Assembly (NCBI GenBank): GCA_963920635.1
Contig: OY987301.1
Location: 40,833,820 to 40,897,819, forward strand
Reading direction: 5' to 3'
From: Pseudeuparius sepicola
Taxonomy: Eukaryota > Arthropoda > Insecta > Coleoptera > Anthribidae
Length of the DNA: 64,000 bases
A program made the translations under genes and the position numbers. The notes below the pieces were generated by a model, which was not told the DNA's origin, made no database searches, and worked only from the letters and a program-made list of their open reading frames with translations. Below are positions 34,600 through 44,279 of the stretch, in pieces (position 1 is the stretch's first letter; each line of letters begins with the position of its first letter).

Positions 34600-35190
34600 A
34601 CACGGGCATTGCCCGTCATTTATTCAGACTCGTCCCGACAGATTTAGTATCGCCATAGATCCGCGCGTCGTCCATATCGCCTTAATAAACTGTACATTTC
34701 GCGCGTCGCGCACACTATTAACCATTAGGTACGTGTTATCAAATCCATCACCGCACTTCCCGGATCATTTATCACGCGCAGCGTTTAGATACTGCCCGGC
34801 CAGGAGGGCTTTCCCCACATAATTGCAGCACTCCCAAAAATAAAAACAGATCGGTATATAAATACTGGCCGGCATCTGGTGCAGGCGAATTAATCTTACT
34901 TTCTGGCCGAATACACCCGCACCTTTCGGCCGGGCCCGCCATTTATCTTTGTCCCTGTCAATTGAATAAAGGGCGGACAAGGACGAAAATGATTTTCCTA
35001 AACCGACTGTGGACGGGGAAAACTATTACCTGGCCGCCGGCCGCGCCTAGCTTTCATTCCATTCGTCAGGGTGGGCTGCCAGCCTTCTTCCTTCCACAGA
35101 AATCGCGTTTCGCCTTTTCGCTAATAAATAAGAGTTCCGGGCGCCACCCCGAAATGGACTTTATCGGGGACACGGGGCCACGATTCCTTA
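34600..35190. promoter_or_regulatory. GC-rich island 4 (candidate regulatory)
   Basis: A long GC-richer block is interspersed with AT-rich motif-like words: TTAATAAACTGTACATT at 34683, TTTATCAC at 34768-34775, CCATTTATCTTTG at 34939, CTAATAAATAAG near 35120 and TTTATCG at 35160-35166. This pattern of AT-core binding-site-like words in a GC-rich matrix is what dense homeodomain/GATA enhancers look like. No plausible protein is encoded. Confidence 0.42.
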
Positions 35191-35343
35191 CAATTTCTAT
35201 CTTAAGTAAGCATTATTTCTAATGTGTCTTCTGCCAAGGAGTAAACCACTTAGGAAAATTTGAACGACTGTAGAAATACGAACTGAAACTTTTACCCTAC
35301 GATTGTTGGTTTGGAAATAGTTGTGGTTATAACTTCGATTCTT

Positions 35344-36760
35344 CATATCATAAGTCAGCGCTTTTTTACAATGAAATATGAGGGCACCTCATATAGACAG
35401 CAGTTAAGACCAGAAAATTTTCATCAGATTCCGTGTGACATACACAGGGTGACACAGGGAGTAGATGCACCCCACTTTTTCCGAAGTTTTAGAAATAAAA
35501 ATTTATATATTCGAGGCTGCACTAGGGCTGAAATATACACTTTTTTAGTACCTACCTATAATCAGAACTAGGTCCATTTTAACCTGAAGTGACATCACAT
35601 TTCATTCTTATTTTAAATAGAAAACAATAACTTTGCTACAATATTTGAATTCTGCTCAAAATCAAATAATTATACAAGGTGTTTAAAAAACAGTGTCCAA
35701 ACTTCTAGAACTGAATAATAAATCTAAAAATTTAAATAAATATAGGGTTAAAAATCATAGGAACCAGAAAAGATTTGGGGTTTTAATTCTATTTAATATT
35801 TTTCTAAATTGATAAAGAACGGAAATATTGGGTCTAGGTGTGTTCTTCTTTGTGGCAAAAATATGTTTTCTTTTAAAGTTTTTAAGCGAAAAAGGTGTAC
35901 TTTGTAGATGTTTCTATATAAATAACAGTTTCCGAGATGTTTGCACTTTAAAATTTTCATATCACTGTCAATATCATTTCTATTAAACTTCGCATTCATT
36001 TAGAGTAGGTTTTGACTTATTCAAACAATAGTGAAATTCTTTTAACTGAATTTCATTCAGTAAACAATTTGTCCATTTTTTATTCGTTTTGTCAACATAA
36101 TATACCAATTATTGGCGAATTTTATATTTTGTATGTTAACAAACCTAATAAGAAATGGAAAAATAGTTTATAAAAAATCAGTTACCAAAGTTTGTGCAAA
36201 GATACTATTTTTGCACTACCAAAATTACTATCAAAACATTGGTTAAAATTAAAATTAAAAAGTTATGATGTGTCGCTTTATTCACGCGTGGGGTAGCATG
36301 TTTTTGTTGTTTTGGCTACTGATCAGCGACGGTCCATGAGGTGTTAAATGTTAAATTCAAAAATTGCTCCCTAGTGCTTTGGTATATAATAATAATAATA
36401 ATAAGATTTATTTAAAGAAAACATAATATAAGAATAATAACATAGCGTAATTAACAATGGAGATAAAGGCCAGCCACTAGACCCTAATTCAATAGGGTGT
36501 ATCGTGGCACCCTTCATTTAATAATATAATATAAACAAGAACGAACTATACCAATATAATATTAGTTACATAAATTAAATAATAGAGACAATAATATTTT
36601 CGAAACTAAAAAACAAAAAAAAAACAAAAAAAAAACCAAAAAACAAGGGAAAACCAAAACCTTCAGGGGTTTCAAGAAGTAAGTATTTATTATAAGTGCA
36701 ATAATTTTTATTACGACATTCAATGAGCGTGGGCGAGACAAGGCAGACAAGGTGATAAGT
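35344..36760. repeat. 1,417-bp tandem duplication, copy A
   Basis: It begins CATATCATAAGTCAGCGC and ends GGTGATAAGT, immediately followed by copy B with the same start. By eye I count only a handful of differences in 1,417 bp (for example near 35785, 35851 and 36637), so it is a very recent duplication, or an assembly artefact. The unit combines a repeat shared with 41438-42160 and, at its end, a LINE-like 3' end. A minus-strand frame at 35793-35999 recurs in all three copies but shows no known domain. Confidence 0.95.
36384..36760 (-). repeat. LINE-like 3' end with (TTA)n tail (in copy A)
   Basis: An (ATA)n tract at about 36386-36402 is followed by AGATTTATTTAAAGAAAACA and noncoding sequence, the layout expected of a minus-strand LINE 3' end, like 3031-3396 but with a different untranslated region. 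A poly-A/AAAAC tract lies at 36607-36655. No reverse transcriptase remains. Confidence 0.5.
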
Positions 36761-38177
36761 CATATCATAAGTCAGCGCTTTTTTACAATGAAATATGAGG
36801 GCACCTCATATAGACAGCAGTTAAGACCAGAAAATTTTCATCAGATTCCGTGTGACATACACAGGGTGACACAGGGAGTAGATGCACCCCACTTTTTCCG
36901 AAGTTTTAGAAATAAAAATTTATATATTCGAGGCTGCACTAGGGCTGAAATATACACTTTTTTAGTACCTACCTATAATCAGAACTAGGTCCATTTTAAC
37001 CTGAAGTGACATCACATTTCATTCTTATTTTAAATAGAAAACAATAACTTTGCTACAATATTTGAATTCTGCTCAAAATCAAATAATTATACAAGGTGTT
37101 TAAAAAACAGTGTCCAAACTTCTAGAACTGAATAATAAATCTAAAAATTTAAATAAATATAGGGTTAAAAATCATAGGAACCAGAAAAGATTTGGGGTTT
37201 TAATTTTATTTAATATTTTTCTAAATTGATAAAGAACGGAAATATTGGGTCTAGGTGTGTTCTTCTTTCTGGCAAAAATATGTTTTCTTTTAAAGTTTTT
37301 AAGCGAAAAAGGTGTACTTTGTAGATGTTTCTATATAAATAACAGTTTCCGAGATGTTTGCACTTTAAAATTTTCATATCACTGTCAATATCATTTCTAT
37401 TAAACTTCGCATTCATTTAGAGTAGGTTTTGACTTATTCAAACAATAGTGAAATTCTTTTAATTGAATTTCATTCAGTAAACAATTTGTCCATTTTTTAT
37501 TCGTTTTGTCAACATAATATACCAATTATTGGCGAATTTTATATTTTGTATGTTAACAAACCTAATAAGAAATGGAAAAATAGTTTATAAAAAATCAGTT
37601 ACCAAAGTTTGTGCAAAGATACTATTTTTGCACTACCAAAATTACTATCAAAACATTGGTTAAAATTAAAATTAAAAAGTTATGATGTGTCGCTTTATTC
37701 ACGCGTGGGGTAGCATGTTTTTGTTGTTTTGGCTACTGATCAGCGACGGTCCATGAGGTGTTAAATGTTAAATTCAAAAATTGCTCCCTAGTGCTTTGGT
37801 ATATAATAATAATAATAATAAGATTTATTTAAAGAAAACATAATATAAGAATAATAACATAGCGTAATTAACAATGGAGATAAAGGCCAGCCACTAGACC
37901 CTAATTCAATAGGGTGTATCGTGGCACCCTTCATTTAATAATATAATATAAACAAGAACGAACTATACCAATATAATATTAGTTACATAAATTAAATAAT
38001 AGAGACAATAATATTTTCGAAACTAAAAAACAAAAAAAAAACAAAAAAAAAACAAAAAAACAAGGGAAAACCAAAACCTTCAGGGGTTTCAAGAAGTAAG
38101 TATTTATTATAAGTGCAATAATTTTTATTACGACATTCAATGAGCGTGGGCGAGACAAGGCAGACAAGGTGATAAGT
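36761..38177. repeat. 1,417-bp tandem duplication, copy B
   Basis: Second copy, exactly 1,417 bp downstream of copy A for every landmark checked (start word, the minus-strand frame at 37210-37416, the frame at 37979-38167, the (ATA)n tract). After GATAAGT at 38171-38177 the sequence departs into unique DNA. Confidence 0.95.
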
Positions 38178-38575
38178 TTTTATTTACGTAATGAATATTT
38201 GGTTGGAATTATGAGTTTTCAGAACAATACTATATTATGTTAATTTTTTAGGTTATTGGAGGAAACTATAGTCTTGTTTTATGTATGCATATTACAGAAC
38301 ATTATTGTTTTGATGTTATTTTAATGAAATTATATAGAGGGGAACTACTTTCTTAATAGTTTCGTCTAATAACCCAACGATACTCCTATTTTATTGTTGT
38401 ATGAAGAGTTTTATTTTTATTTCTCGCCACTGGATTCCCTTCAGTAAACCTATGAGAAGTTGAGATCAATCTAACTTTTACAACAGTACTGCCAGCAGGG
38501 TTCTGTCGTCCTCCCTGAAGGGCAAATTCGAATGGGGAACTAAGTCCTAACAGCGCTACAGCATTTATCTGTTAC
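38178..38575. other. AT-rich spacer, nothing recognised
   Basis: No gene or repeat is identified between the tandem duplication and the TA-flanked element. Confidence 0.4.
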
Positions 38576-38879
38576 TTATACAGGGTTAACTATCACTTAG
38601 TACAAAATATTTTACCACGTGCGCAGGGTGGCTTAAGAAAACATAGCAAAACATTTTTAGATTTGTTTACGATCTTTAAAAAAAGGGTAAAAATCCCAAT
38701 TTTCCCTGTAAATCTCCGCCTGTAATTAAATTACGTCATCCAATATGGCTTCGGAACGTACTGTCAGCTTGAAGTTATTTTCGCGGTGTTGCCGTTGTTT
38801 TAGGAAGGATGAAAATACCTTTTTACTCAAACAAATCAAAACAATACATAAATAACAATCGATTTGAATCTGTAACAGC

Positions 38880-39600
38880 CGCAGGGCTGTTAGATTTACC
38901 CGAGATTCTCCCGGATTCGCCTTACCTTACTTTGAAATTTAACTAACCTAAATTCACCTGACCTCTTAAGCCCTAGATAAAGGCGTAAACCCCGTTTTGA
39001 TAGTTCGTTCTTTTAGCGCGCAGTGCAGAACCCGAAACAACAGTTTATTTTCAATTAAAAGCTCACCCAATGTCCGAGTCAATGTCCTTCCATATTGTGC
39101 AACGGCTGCTTAGGGGTAGTCGACTTATTGTATGCACTCAACTTTGGTGCAGTTAATTCCCTGGCTTGGATGTTCACTAATCGTGCCGCTCCTTCGTTGT
39201 ACACAGCACTCCGAGGCTCTTAGCGTCGAGTACCGGTCGGTCCGCCGTGGCAACACCTCTTGATTTCCTGTATCCGGGGCACAGGGCGTCTCCAAATTCT
39301 CCATAATTTTCCTTCTCCTGCCTCGGGCGATGCTCGAGGTTTCTCACTACACTCCAGCTTCCCTTATTCTCCGCCTTTTTAGTCCCAAAAACCACGGGAC
39401 CCGCGAAAGCGAGCTGCTGCACGTGTGCCGTTACTCCATTACTGTCCTCCCCTCTTAGCTCTCCTGCGCAAGTCACGACGCAAACTTCCCCTATCGCCTA
39501 AATTAAATCAAAGGTTTCCCAGTGCGTTCACCTGAATTTCAAAATCAGCATTACCCATACATCTTATTGGACTACTGTCGCTTAGAAATAACAATACAAC
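38880..39600. other. GC-richer insert inside the mariner-type element
   Basis: Base use is much more balanced than in the flanks. A minus-strand frame of 99 codons (39177-39476) has no recognisable domain. It separates the element's left part from its transposase remnant. A solo LTR or other retroelement insertion is possible (TGTTAG near 38897 and AATAACA near 39590 could be termini), but I could not confirm a target duplication. Confidence 0.35.
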
Positions 39601-39629
39601 TAATAACTAATTAAATGGGAAAGTTAGGG

Positions 39630-39866
39630 CTTGGCACACCAAACTTGAATCCAATAGATTTTTGTATTTGGGGATACATGAAGGCGCTTGTGTACGAACA
39701 GGAAATCGACAACGAGCAGTAGTTACGTGAACGAATTGAAGGTGCAGCTGATCAAATCCGGAATATTCATGGACTTTTTGCACGTATCCGGACATTAATT
39801 ATTTGTGCATCGAGGTTAACGGCGGCCTCTTTGAACAGATACTGTAGTGCTTTGCATATATGTGTG
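39630..39866 (+). pseudogene. Mariner-like transposase C-terminus
   Basis: The frame reads LGTPNLNPIDFCIWGYMKAL, then VYEQEIDNEQ, a TAG stop near 39720, LRERIEGAADQIRNIHGLFA and RIRTLIICASRLTA. The 'PDLTPLDFFLWGYLK..VY......LRERI..A' pattern is the C-terminal end of the catalytic domain of insect mariner-superfamily transposases, the same broad group as the 13463-14021 remnant. Upstream catalytic parts are missing. Confidence 0.85.
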
Positions 39867-40559
39867 CTAGGGCAGTTTTTTGGTTTTTCTGGCGGAGGGG
39901 ATCCACCTCGTCGTGGTCGCCAGGCTGAGTACCTTGCTTCAAACAACAGATTTAGAAAATTTGAATGTTGTGTTGTATAGTGCTGTGTGACTTTTAATGT
40001 AAAAAAGCCAGAAAACAGAAAATGGTGCAATATTCAATACTGGAAATGTCAGTACGAAATGTCATAGGCATTCTACATGTTCCTTAGAAAGTAATCGTTT
40101 CCAACAGGAAATCGAAATTTCGTGGTGAATCCTCGGATAAATTGATAGACGTGGCAACGCCGCGCTATTTCACTACCTGTCACTACCATTGACATAGGCG
40201 AAATTTTACGACACGTCACGTCGGGCGTCCATAGGCGGCGTTTTTTGAGGGGTTTTAACAAATTGAAAAAAACAATTTTGAAAATTTATTTGGGAAATTC
40301 TAATTTTTCTTTATCTACCATAAAAAATTTTGTACTAAGTGATAGTTAACCCTGTATAAGCAAGGGAACCGCATCTTGACGGGGAATCTGATTGCATTTA
40401 GCGTAGTACTGAATATTTAAACCAATCGTGCATAAAATTTTGTATGAATCACTTGTGCAATCAGCATTTAAGTAAAATGTCACCCTATATCGAACGGCAT
40501 ATTCTACTTAATTAGTGCGAGATCATGCAAAAGCTGTTCCCAAATTTTAAAATATTAAA

Positions 40560-40875
40560 ATTAATATACCCAATCACTTTTGTCTTTTTTGATATTCACA
40601 GGTATTCCGAACTCATACAAAATATGCCTTATTCGGATTCGGCTGTTATAAAACACTCTCCGGCTCTCCCGCAAAACCCCAATGAAATCCATAAATCTTA
40701 ATCTGGAGGAATCAGTCGCCCCCGCGGGCCATAAAACAATTTTCGGCATGACGAATCCGCCATAAACATTCGCGTATCTTGAGGGCCCGCCCTGCGCCCT
40801 GCTCCTCGGGCCCTCCGGACATATCGCCCCCTCTGATTTATGCCCCGCAAATATTTCGCTACGTGCACGCAAGAA
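40560..40875. promoter_or_regulatory. GC-rich island 5 with clustered CATAAA sites
   Basis: Within about 155 bp of GC-rich sequence there are four CATAAA/TTTATG cores: CCATAAA at 40689-40695, GGCCATAAA at 40727-40735, GCCATAAA at 40759-40766 and TTTATG at 40837-40842. There is also a TTAATC word at 40698. CATAAA in this context is the known core of Caudal/Cdx and posterior Hox (Abd-B-like) homeodomain sites. The factor assignment is inference. Overlapping open frames on both strands carry no domain. Confidence 0.45.
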
Positions 40876-40876
40876 G

Positions 40877-41110
40877 AATAAAATATATCATAGCGTTGAC
40901 AAATATTTGCAAAACTACCGAACAGATACATTGGAGATTGTTCTATTTGGGTAATGAGATTATATTTTTACAAAACTTTGATAGCTTGTACAACTGTTGC
41001 TGGCTTAAGTGACGTGATGATATAAATTTTTTACAGAGGGAGCAAGAAAACGTTGATTAAAACTTATGTTGTGTTTTGATAATATTCCAGTTCTATGGTA
41101 CAAATAGTAT
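40877..41110. repeat. Duplicated flank (partner at 42163-42265)
   Basis: AATAAAATATATCATAGCGT, TTGACAAATATTTGCAA and ACTACCGAACA at 40877-40925 recur at 42163-42212. The following TTATGTTGTGTTTTGATAATA block near 41068 recurs near 42213-42230. These flanks bracket the TTCCGCAC fold-back and copy C of the 1.4-kb repeat. Confidence 0.78.
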
Positions 41111-41209
41111 ATTTCCTAACAAGTGCGGAAAGTGCCACATTTCCGCACGCGATTGCAGTTGAAGAAATCGAGTGTGGAAAAGACAATTTCCGCAAGAGTT
41201 AGGAACACT

Positions 41210-41412
41210 ATTTTTTCTACAAGCGTGCGGAAAAGCAAAGAAATGAAAAGTACACTTTTCTGCACGCATTTTAGTTTAGAAAGGGTAACTTTTCCACACT
41301 AGTGCGGAAAAGTAGTGCGGAAAAGTATTTTTCCGCACTAGTGCGGAAAAGTGACACTTTCTAAACTAAAATGCATGCGGAAAGGTGTACTTTTCCGCAC
41401 GCTTGTAGAAAA
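41210..41412. mobile_element. Snap-back element made of TTCCGCAC words
   Basis: The ends CTACAAGCGTGCGGAAAAG (41219) and its complement (to about 41408) pair. The arms also share ATTTTAGTTTAGAAAG near 41270 and its complement near 41362. The centre (41297-41352) is a cluster of GTGCGGAAAAGT/ACTTTTCCGCAC words that are themselves palindromic (TTCCGCACTAGTGCGGAA). Related words run leftwards to about 41122. There is no coding capacity. Confidence 0.85.
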
Positions 41413-41437
41413 AGTATATTTACAAAACTATATGAAA

Positions 41438-42160
41438 CAGGAAGTAGATGCTCCCCCACTTTTTTTACGAAGTTTTAGAAATAAAAAAGTGATATATTCA
41501 AGGCTGCACTAGTGCTGAAATATACAATTTTTTAGTATAATCACAACTAGGTCCATTTTAACCTGAAGTGACATCAACTTTCATTCTTATTTTAAATAGA
41601 AAACAACAACTTTGCTACAGTATTTGAATTCTGCTCAAAATCAAATAATTATACGAGGTGTTTAAAAACAGTGTACAAACTTCTAGAACTGAATAATAAA
41701 TCTAAAAATTCAGATAAATACTTATAGGGTTAAAAATCATAGGTACCAAAAAAGATTTGGGGTTTTAATTTTATTTCATATTTTTTCAAATTAATAAGGA
41801 ATGGAAATATTGGGTCTAGGTGTGTTCTTCTTTGTGGCAAAACTATGTTTCCTTCTAAAGTTTTTAAGCGAAAAAGGTGTACTTTGTAGATGTTTCTATA
41901 TAAGTAACAGTTTCCGAGATGATTACACTTTAAAATTTTCATATCACTTTCAATAACATTTCTATTAAGCTTCGCATTCATTCAGAGTAGGTTTTAACTT
42001 ATTCAAACAATAGTGAAATTCTTTTATTCAGTAAACCATTTCTTAATTTTTTATTTGTTTTTTCAACAATATACCAATTATTGGCGAATTTTTTATTTTT
42101 TATGTTAACAAACCTAATAAGAAATGGAAAAAATGTTTATAAAAAAAACAGTTACCAATG
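41438..42160. repeat. Diverged third copy of the 1.4-kb repeat
   Basis: Aligned to 35453-36188 with many substitutions and small gaps. For example, GTTTTTAAGCGAAAAAGGTG and TTGTAGATGTTTCTATATAA are identical in all three copies. It lacks the LINE-like tail, so the tail joined the repeat only in the A/B lineage or is a separate insertion. Confidence 0.88.
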
Positions 42161-42289
42161 TAATAAAATATATCATAGCGTTGACAAATATTTGCAACAC
42201 TACCGAACAACTTACGTTGTGTTTTTATAATACTCCACTTCTATAGTACAAAAGTGTATTTACAAAACTATATTTACATTGAACTGAAA

Positions 42290-42600
42290 TTTCATAATTT
42301 CCCATGAAATCTGGGAAGAAGCTTTTAGAAAATTTTAGGTACTTTTAACACCTTGACCCTCCCCCATTTGGGATGCTTATGTTAAAGAATGAAAGTATTT
42401 TTGTTCGTTCTAGAAATATTTAGAAAATATCCTTGTCCATTTCGGGGCCTATAGCCCCGTAGCGAGCATTTTTGGGCCATGTTTATAGGAACTTTTTTCA
42501 TTTTTTAGGTCGCACCAATGCTCTGATAAATTATGGCAGGGTAATTTCGGGACACCCTGTACAGAATTAAAAAATAATCTCTCCGAAAAGCTGCTGCCGC
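42290..42600. other. Transposon right end (GGGACACCCTGTAC)
   Basis: The stretch ends with GGGACACCCTGTACAG at about 42541-42556, the terminus type shared by other elements here. The left partner is not found. A GGGGCCTATAGCCCC 15-mer at about 42442-42456 is a perfect inverted repeat around TATA with an odd centre. Confidence 0.45.
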
Positions 42601-42639
42601 TGCGTGGCTACATGTACCTGTACCAAAAATTGATGGCCG

Positions 42640-43014
42640 ATGTTAAATCATCAGAAGCGCCGCGTGCGTCCACGTTGTATATTGAATTACGATGCTATTT
42701 CCGGCTGTACGATTCAGTTAATGGCTAAAAATGGCACCTATATTTCTCGTGCAAAAACACGAGCGACAGTCTATTTAAAAGAGCAAAAATGCACCTATAC
42801 AGGGTTTTCAAACTTAAGTCGGCTCTATTGCTATAGCAAAGTCAGTAGTAGTATTTCTTCCGCTGAGTATGCTGGTAAAAACAGAATAAAAATGGAATGT
42901 CGCTTTCGCGAGTTATGTCATAGTATATTTCATTACGAGTCTGGAAAAATCTATTTCTGGACGTGTAATGAACGATATTTTTTATTATACTTATTTGAAA
43001 AAGGAAACTTATAA
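42640..43014 (+). CDS. Unidentified 124-codon open frame (doubtful)
   Basis: This is the longest intact frame outside the LINE and the islands. It starts MLNHQKRRVRPRC and is rich in K, R, C and Y. I recognise no family. Its 3' part (AGTATATTTCATTACG near 42925) and downstream sequence recur near 57030, inside a dispersed repeat, so it is more likely part of a decayed mobile element than a host gene. No ribosomal or splice context supports translation. Confidence 0.2.
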   Translation: MLNHQKRRVRPRCILNYDAISGCTIQLMAKNGTYISRAKTRATVYLKEQKCTYTGFSNLSRLYCYSKVSSSISSAEYAGKNRIKMECRFRELCHSIFHYESGKIYFWTCNERYFLLYLFEKGNL

Positions 43015-43199
43015 CATTTTATCGGCATATTATAATAAATTTAATTGACAAAAAATAAACAATGCAGACAATATAGTGTTTGGTATGTATATGATGCGTT
43101 CATGGTTACTCTCAAATTATTTCAAAGGTGCTTTGTTGTGAATTAGTTATTGTCAGATAAGGTGAATAAAACGTCAAAAATATTACAGAAATGTATCTA

Positions 43200-43450
43200 A
43201 ATATTGAAAAACGTACGAATTAAAATACAAAATAGGTACATGTTAAATATCAGAGAGCATATAGAGTTTCTTAAATTTAGTTTACTTTGCTCTATATTTC
43301 TATTTTAAAGCCATATATTCGGTATTTTTATTCAGCGCACGGAAAGTTTTTCTATGCGCTGTTTCCGTGCGCTAGCCCGAAAACCCCCATCTTCCATTAT
43401 TGCTAAAACAGATGAAAATAAGGTGTTTTCAAAGAAGTATAATAAAAAAA
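43200..43450 (+). repeat. Dispersed repeat (partner at 57135-57380)
   Basis: Shared ordered words include AATAGGTACATGT, ATTTTAAAGCCAT, GGTATTTTTATTCAG, CACGGAAAG, TTCCGTG and AAAGAAGTA. The two copies differ at many positions and by small indels. Confidence 0.78.
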
Positions 43451-43993
43451 AATTACGGGCTATGTGGAAATTTTTTGACAAACGATATAACATTTCATCG
43501 TATCACATTTTTCCGAATGCGTGAAAGACATTTTTTCCGAAAAAACAAAAACAAAAACTTTAAACTGTTTAAACTAGCAAAACTTCAATTTGACATAATC
43601 TTGATAGCATTTATAAAAGAAACCATTGAATTGACAAGTAGATGGAAGGAGTGTGGAGAGAGAAACTGACAGCCAAACTTGAGTAAGTGAAATGGCAAAA
43701 ACCACATAACACAAAAGAGGTGTTCTATTATTGTGTCCTGTGCTTCAAACGAGTTCCGTTGTCAAACGTCATTTTAATTTTCCTTCTTTCCCAAGTCCCA
43801 GTACGAATAGGAGTAATAATTGTATTATTTATATTTGATTTGAGTTCATGTCGTGGTGGCAGTTTCGTATAAAATGGCGTTGAGTTTTCTTAGTTGGTGT
43901 TTGGTTTAATATTATTTTTAGATCGGAGAGAAAATTTAATTTAGCTATGTGGCTATATTCTCTCTGTTTAAGTTGTAAATTACAAAAAAGAGG

Positions 43994-44270
43994 GTCAACT
44001 CCTGTTGTGTATTTGGATGTACCAAACGGGGCGGAAATAATAAGAATAGTGGGGTTTCTTTTCATTCGTAAGTCTTAAAAATCTTTGCTAATAACTTTGC
44101 AGTTTTCCAAGAGATAAGGTGATAACAAGTGGATTGCAGCAATTGTAGTCTACAAGTATTTACTTGCATTTGTAGTCAACAATTTATTGAGAGCAATTTC
44201 ATAGAGAATTTTGGGCGGCGCAAACTAAAAAAGTATGTAATTACTACAGTTTTTTATTTACCAAGTCATG
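43994..44270 (+). pseudogene. THAP zinc-finger domain, broken
   Basis: The first part (43994-44067) reads VNSCCVFGCTKRGG then SGVSFHS, the start of a THAP C2CH finger. It is interrupted by 35 bp bounded by GT...AG (44068-44102), after which FPRDK continues exactly as the family pattern SFhrFPkD requires. Other frames give KWIAAI (about 44117-44134) and CSQQFIESNFIENFGRRKLK (about 44171-44230), matching 'KWi.ai...CSeHF..sdf', with the metal-binding His replaced by Gln. At least two frameshifts separate the parts. THAP domains occur in P-element-type transposases and in host DNA-binding proteins. I cannot tell which this came from. Confidence 0.78.
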
Positions 44271-44279
44271 ATGGAAACT

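Larger units (their letters stand above)
38581..40354 (+). mobile_element. TA-flanked mariner-superfamily element (CAGGGTTAAC ends)
   Basis: The left end CAGGGTTAACTATCACTTAG at 38581 is the exact inverse of the right end at 40335-40354. Complementarity continues through TACAAAATATTTTACCA with one or two changes. TA lies on both outer sides. Inside is a transposase C-terminus and a GC-richer insert at about 38880-39600 that looks foreign to the element. Nothing else is intact. Confidence 0.9.

Noticed and set aside
36607..36760. Protein encoded by the minus-strand frames at the end of each 1.4-kb repeat
   Set aside because: The frames translate poly-A/AAAAC tracts into Phe/Leu runs and end in a LINE-like 3' region. 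This is low-complexity artefact.
41120..41412. CRISPR array (repeated GTGCGGAAAAGT words)
   Set aside because: The words are palindromic, unevenly spaced and in both orientations. The region is eukaryotic transposon DNA with no cas genes.
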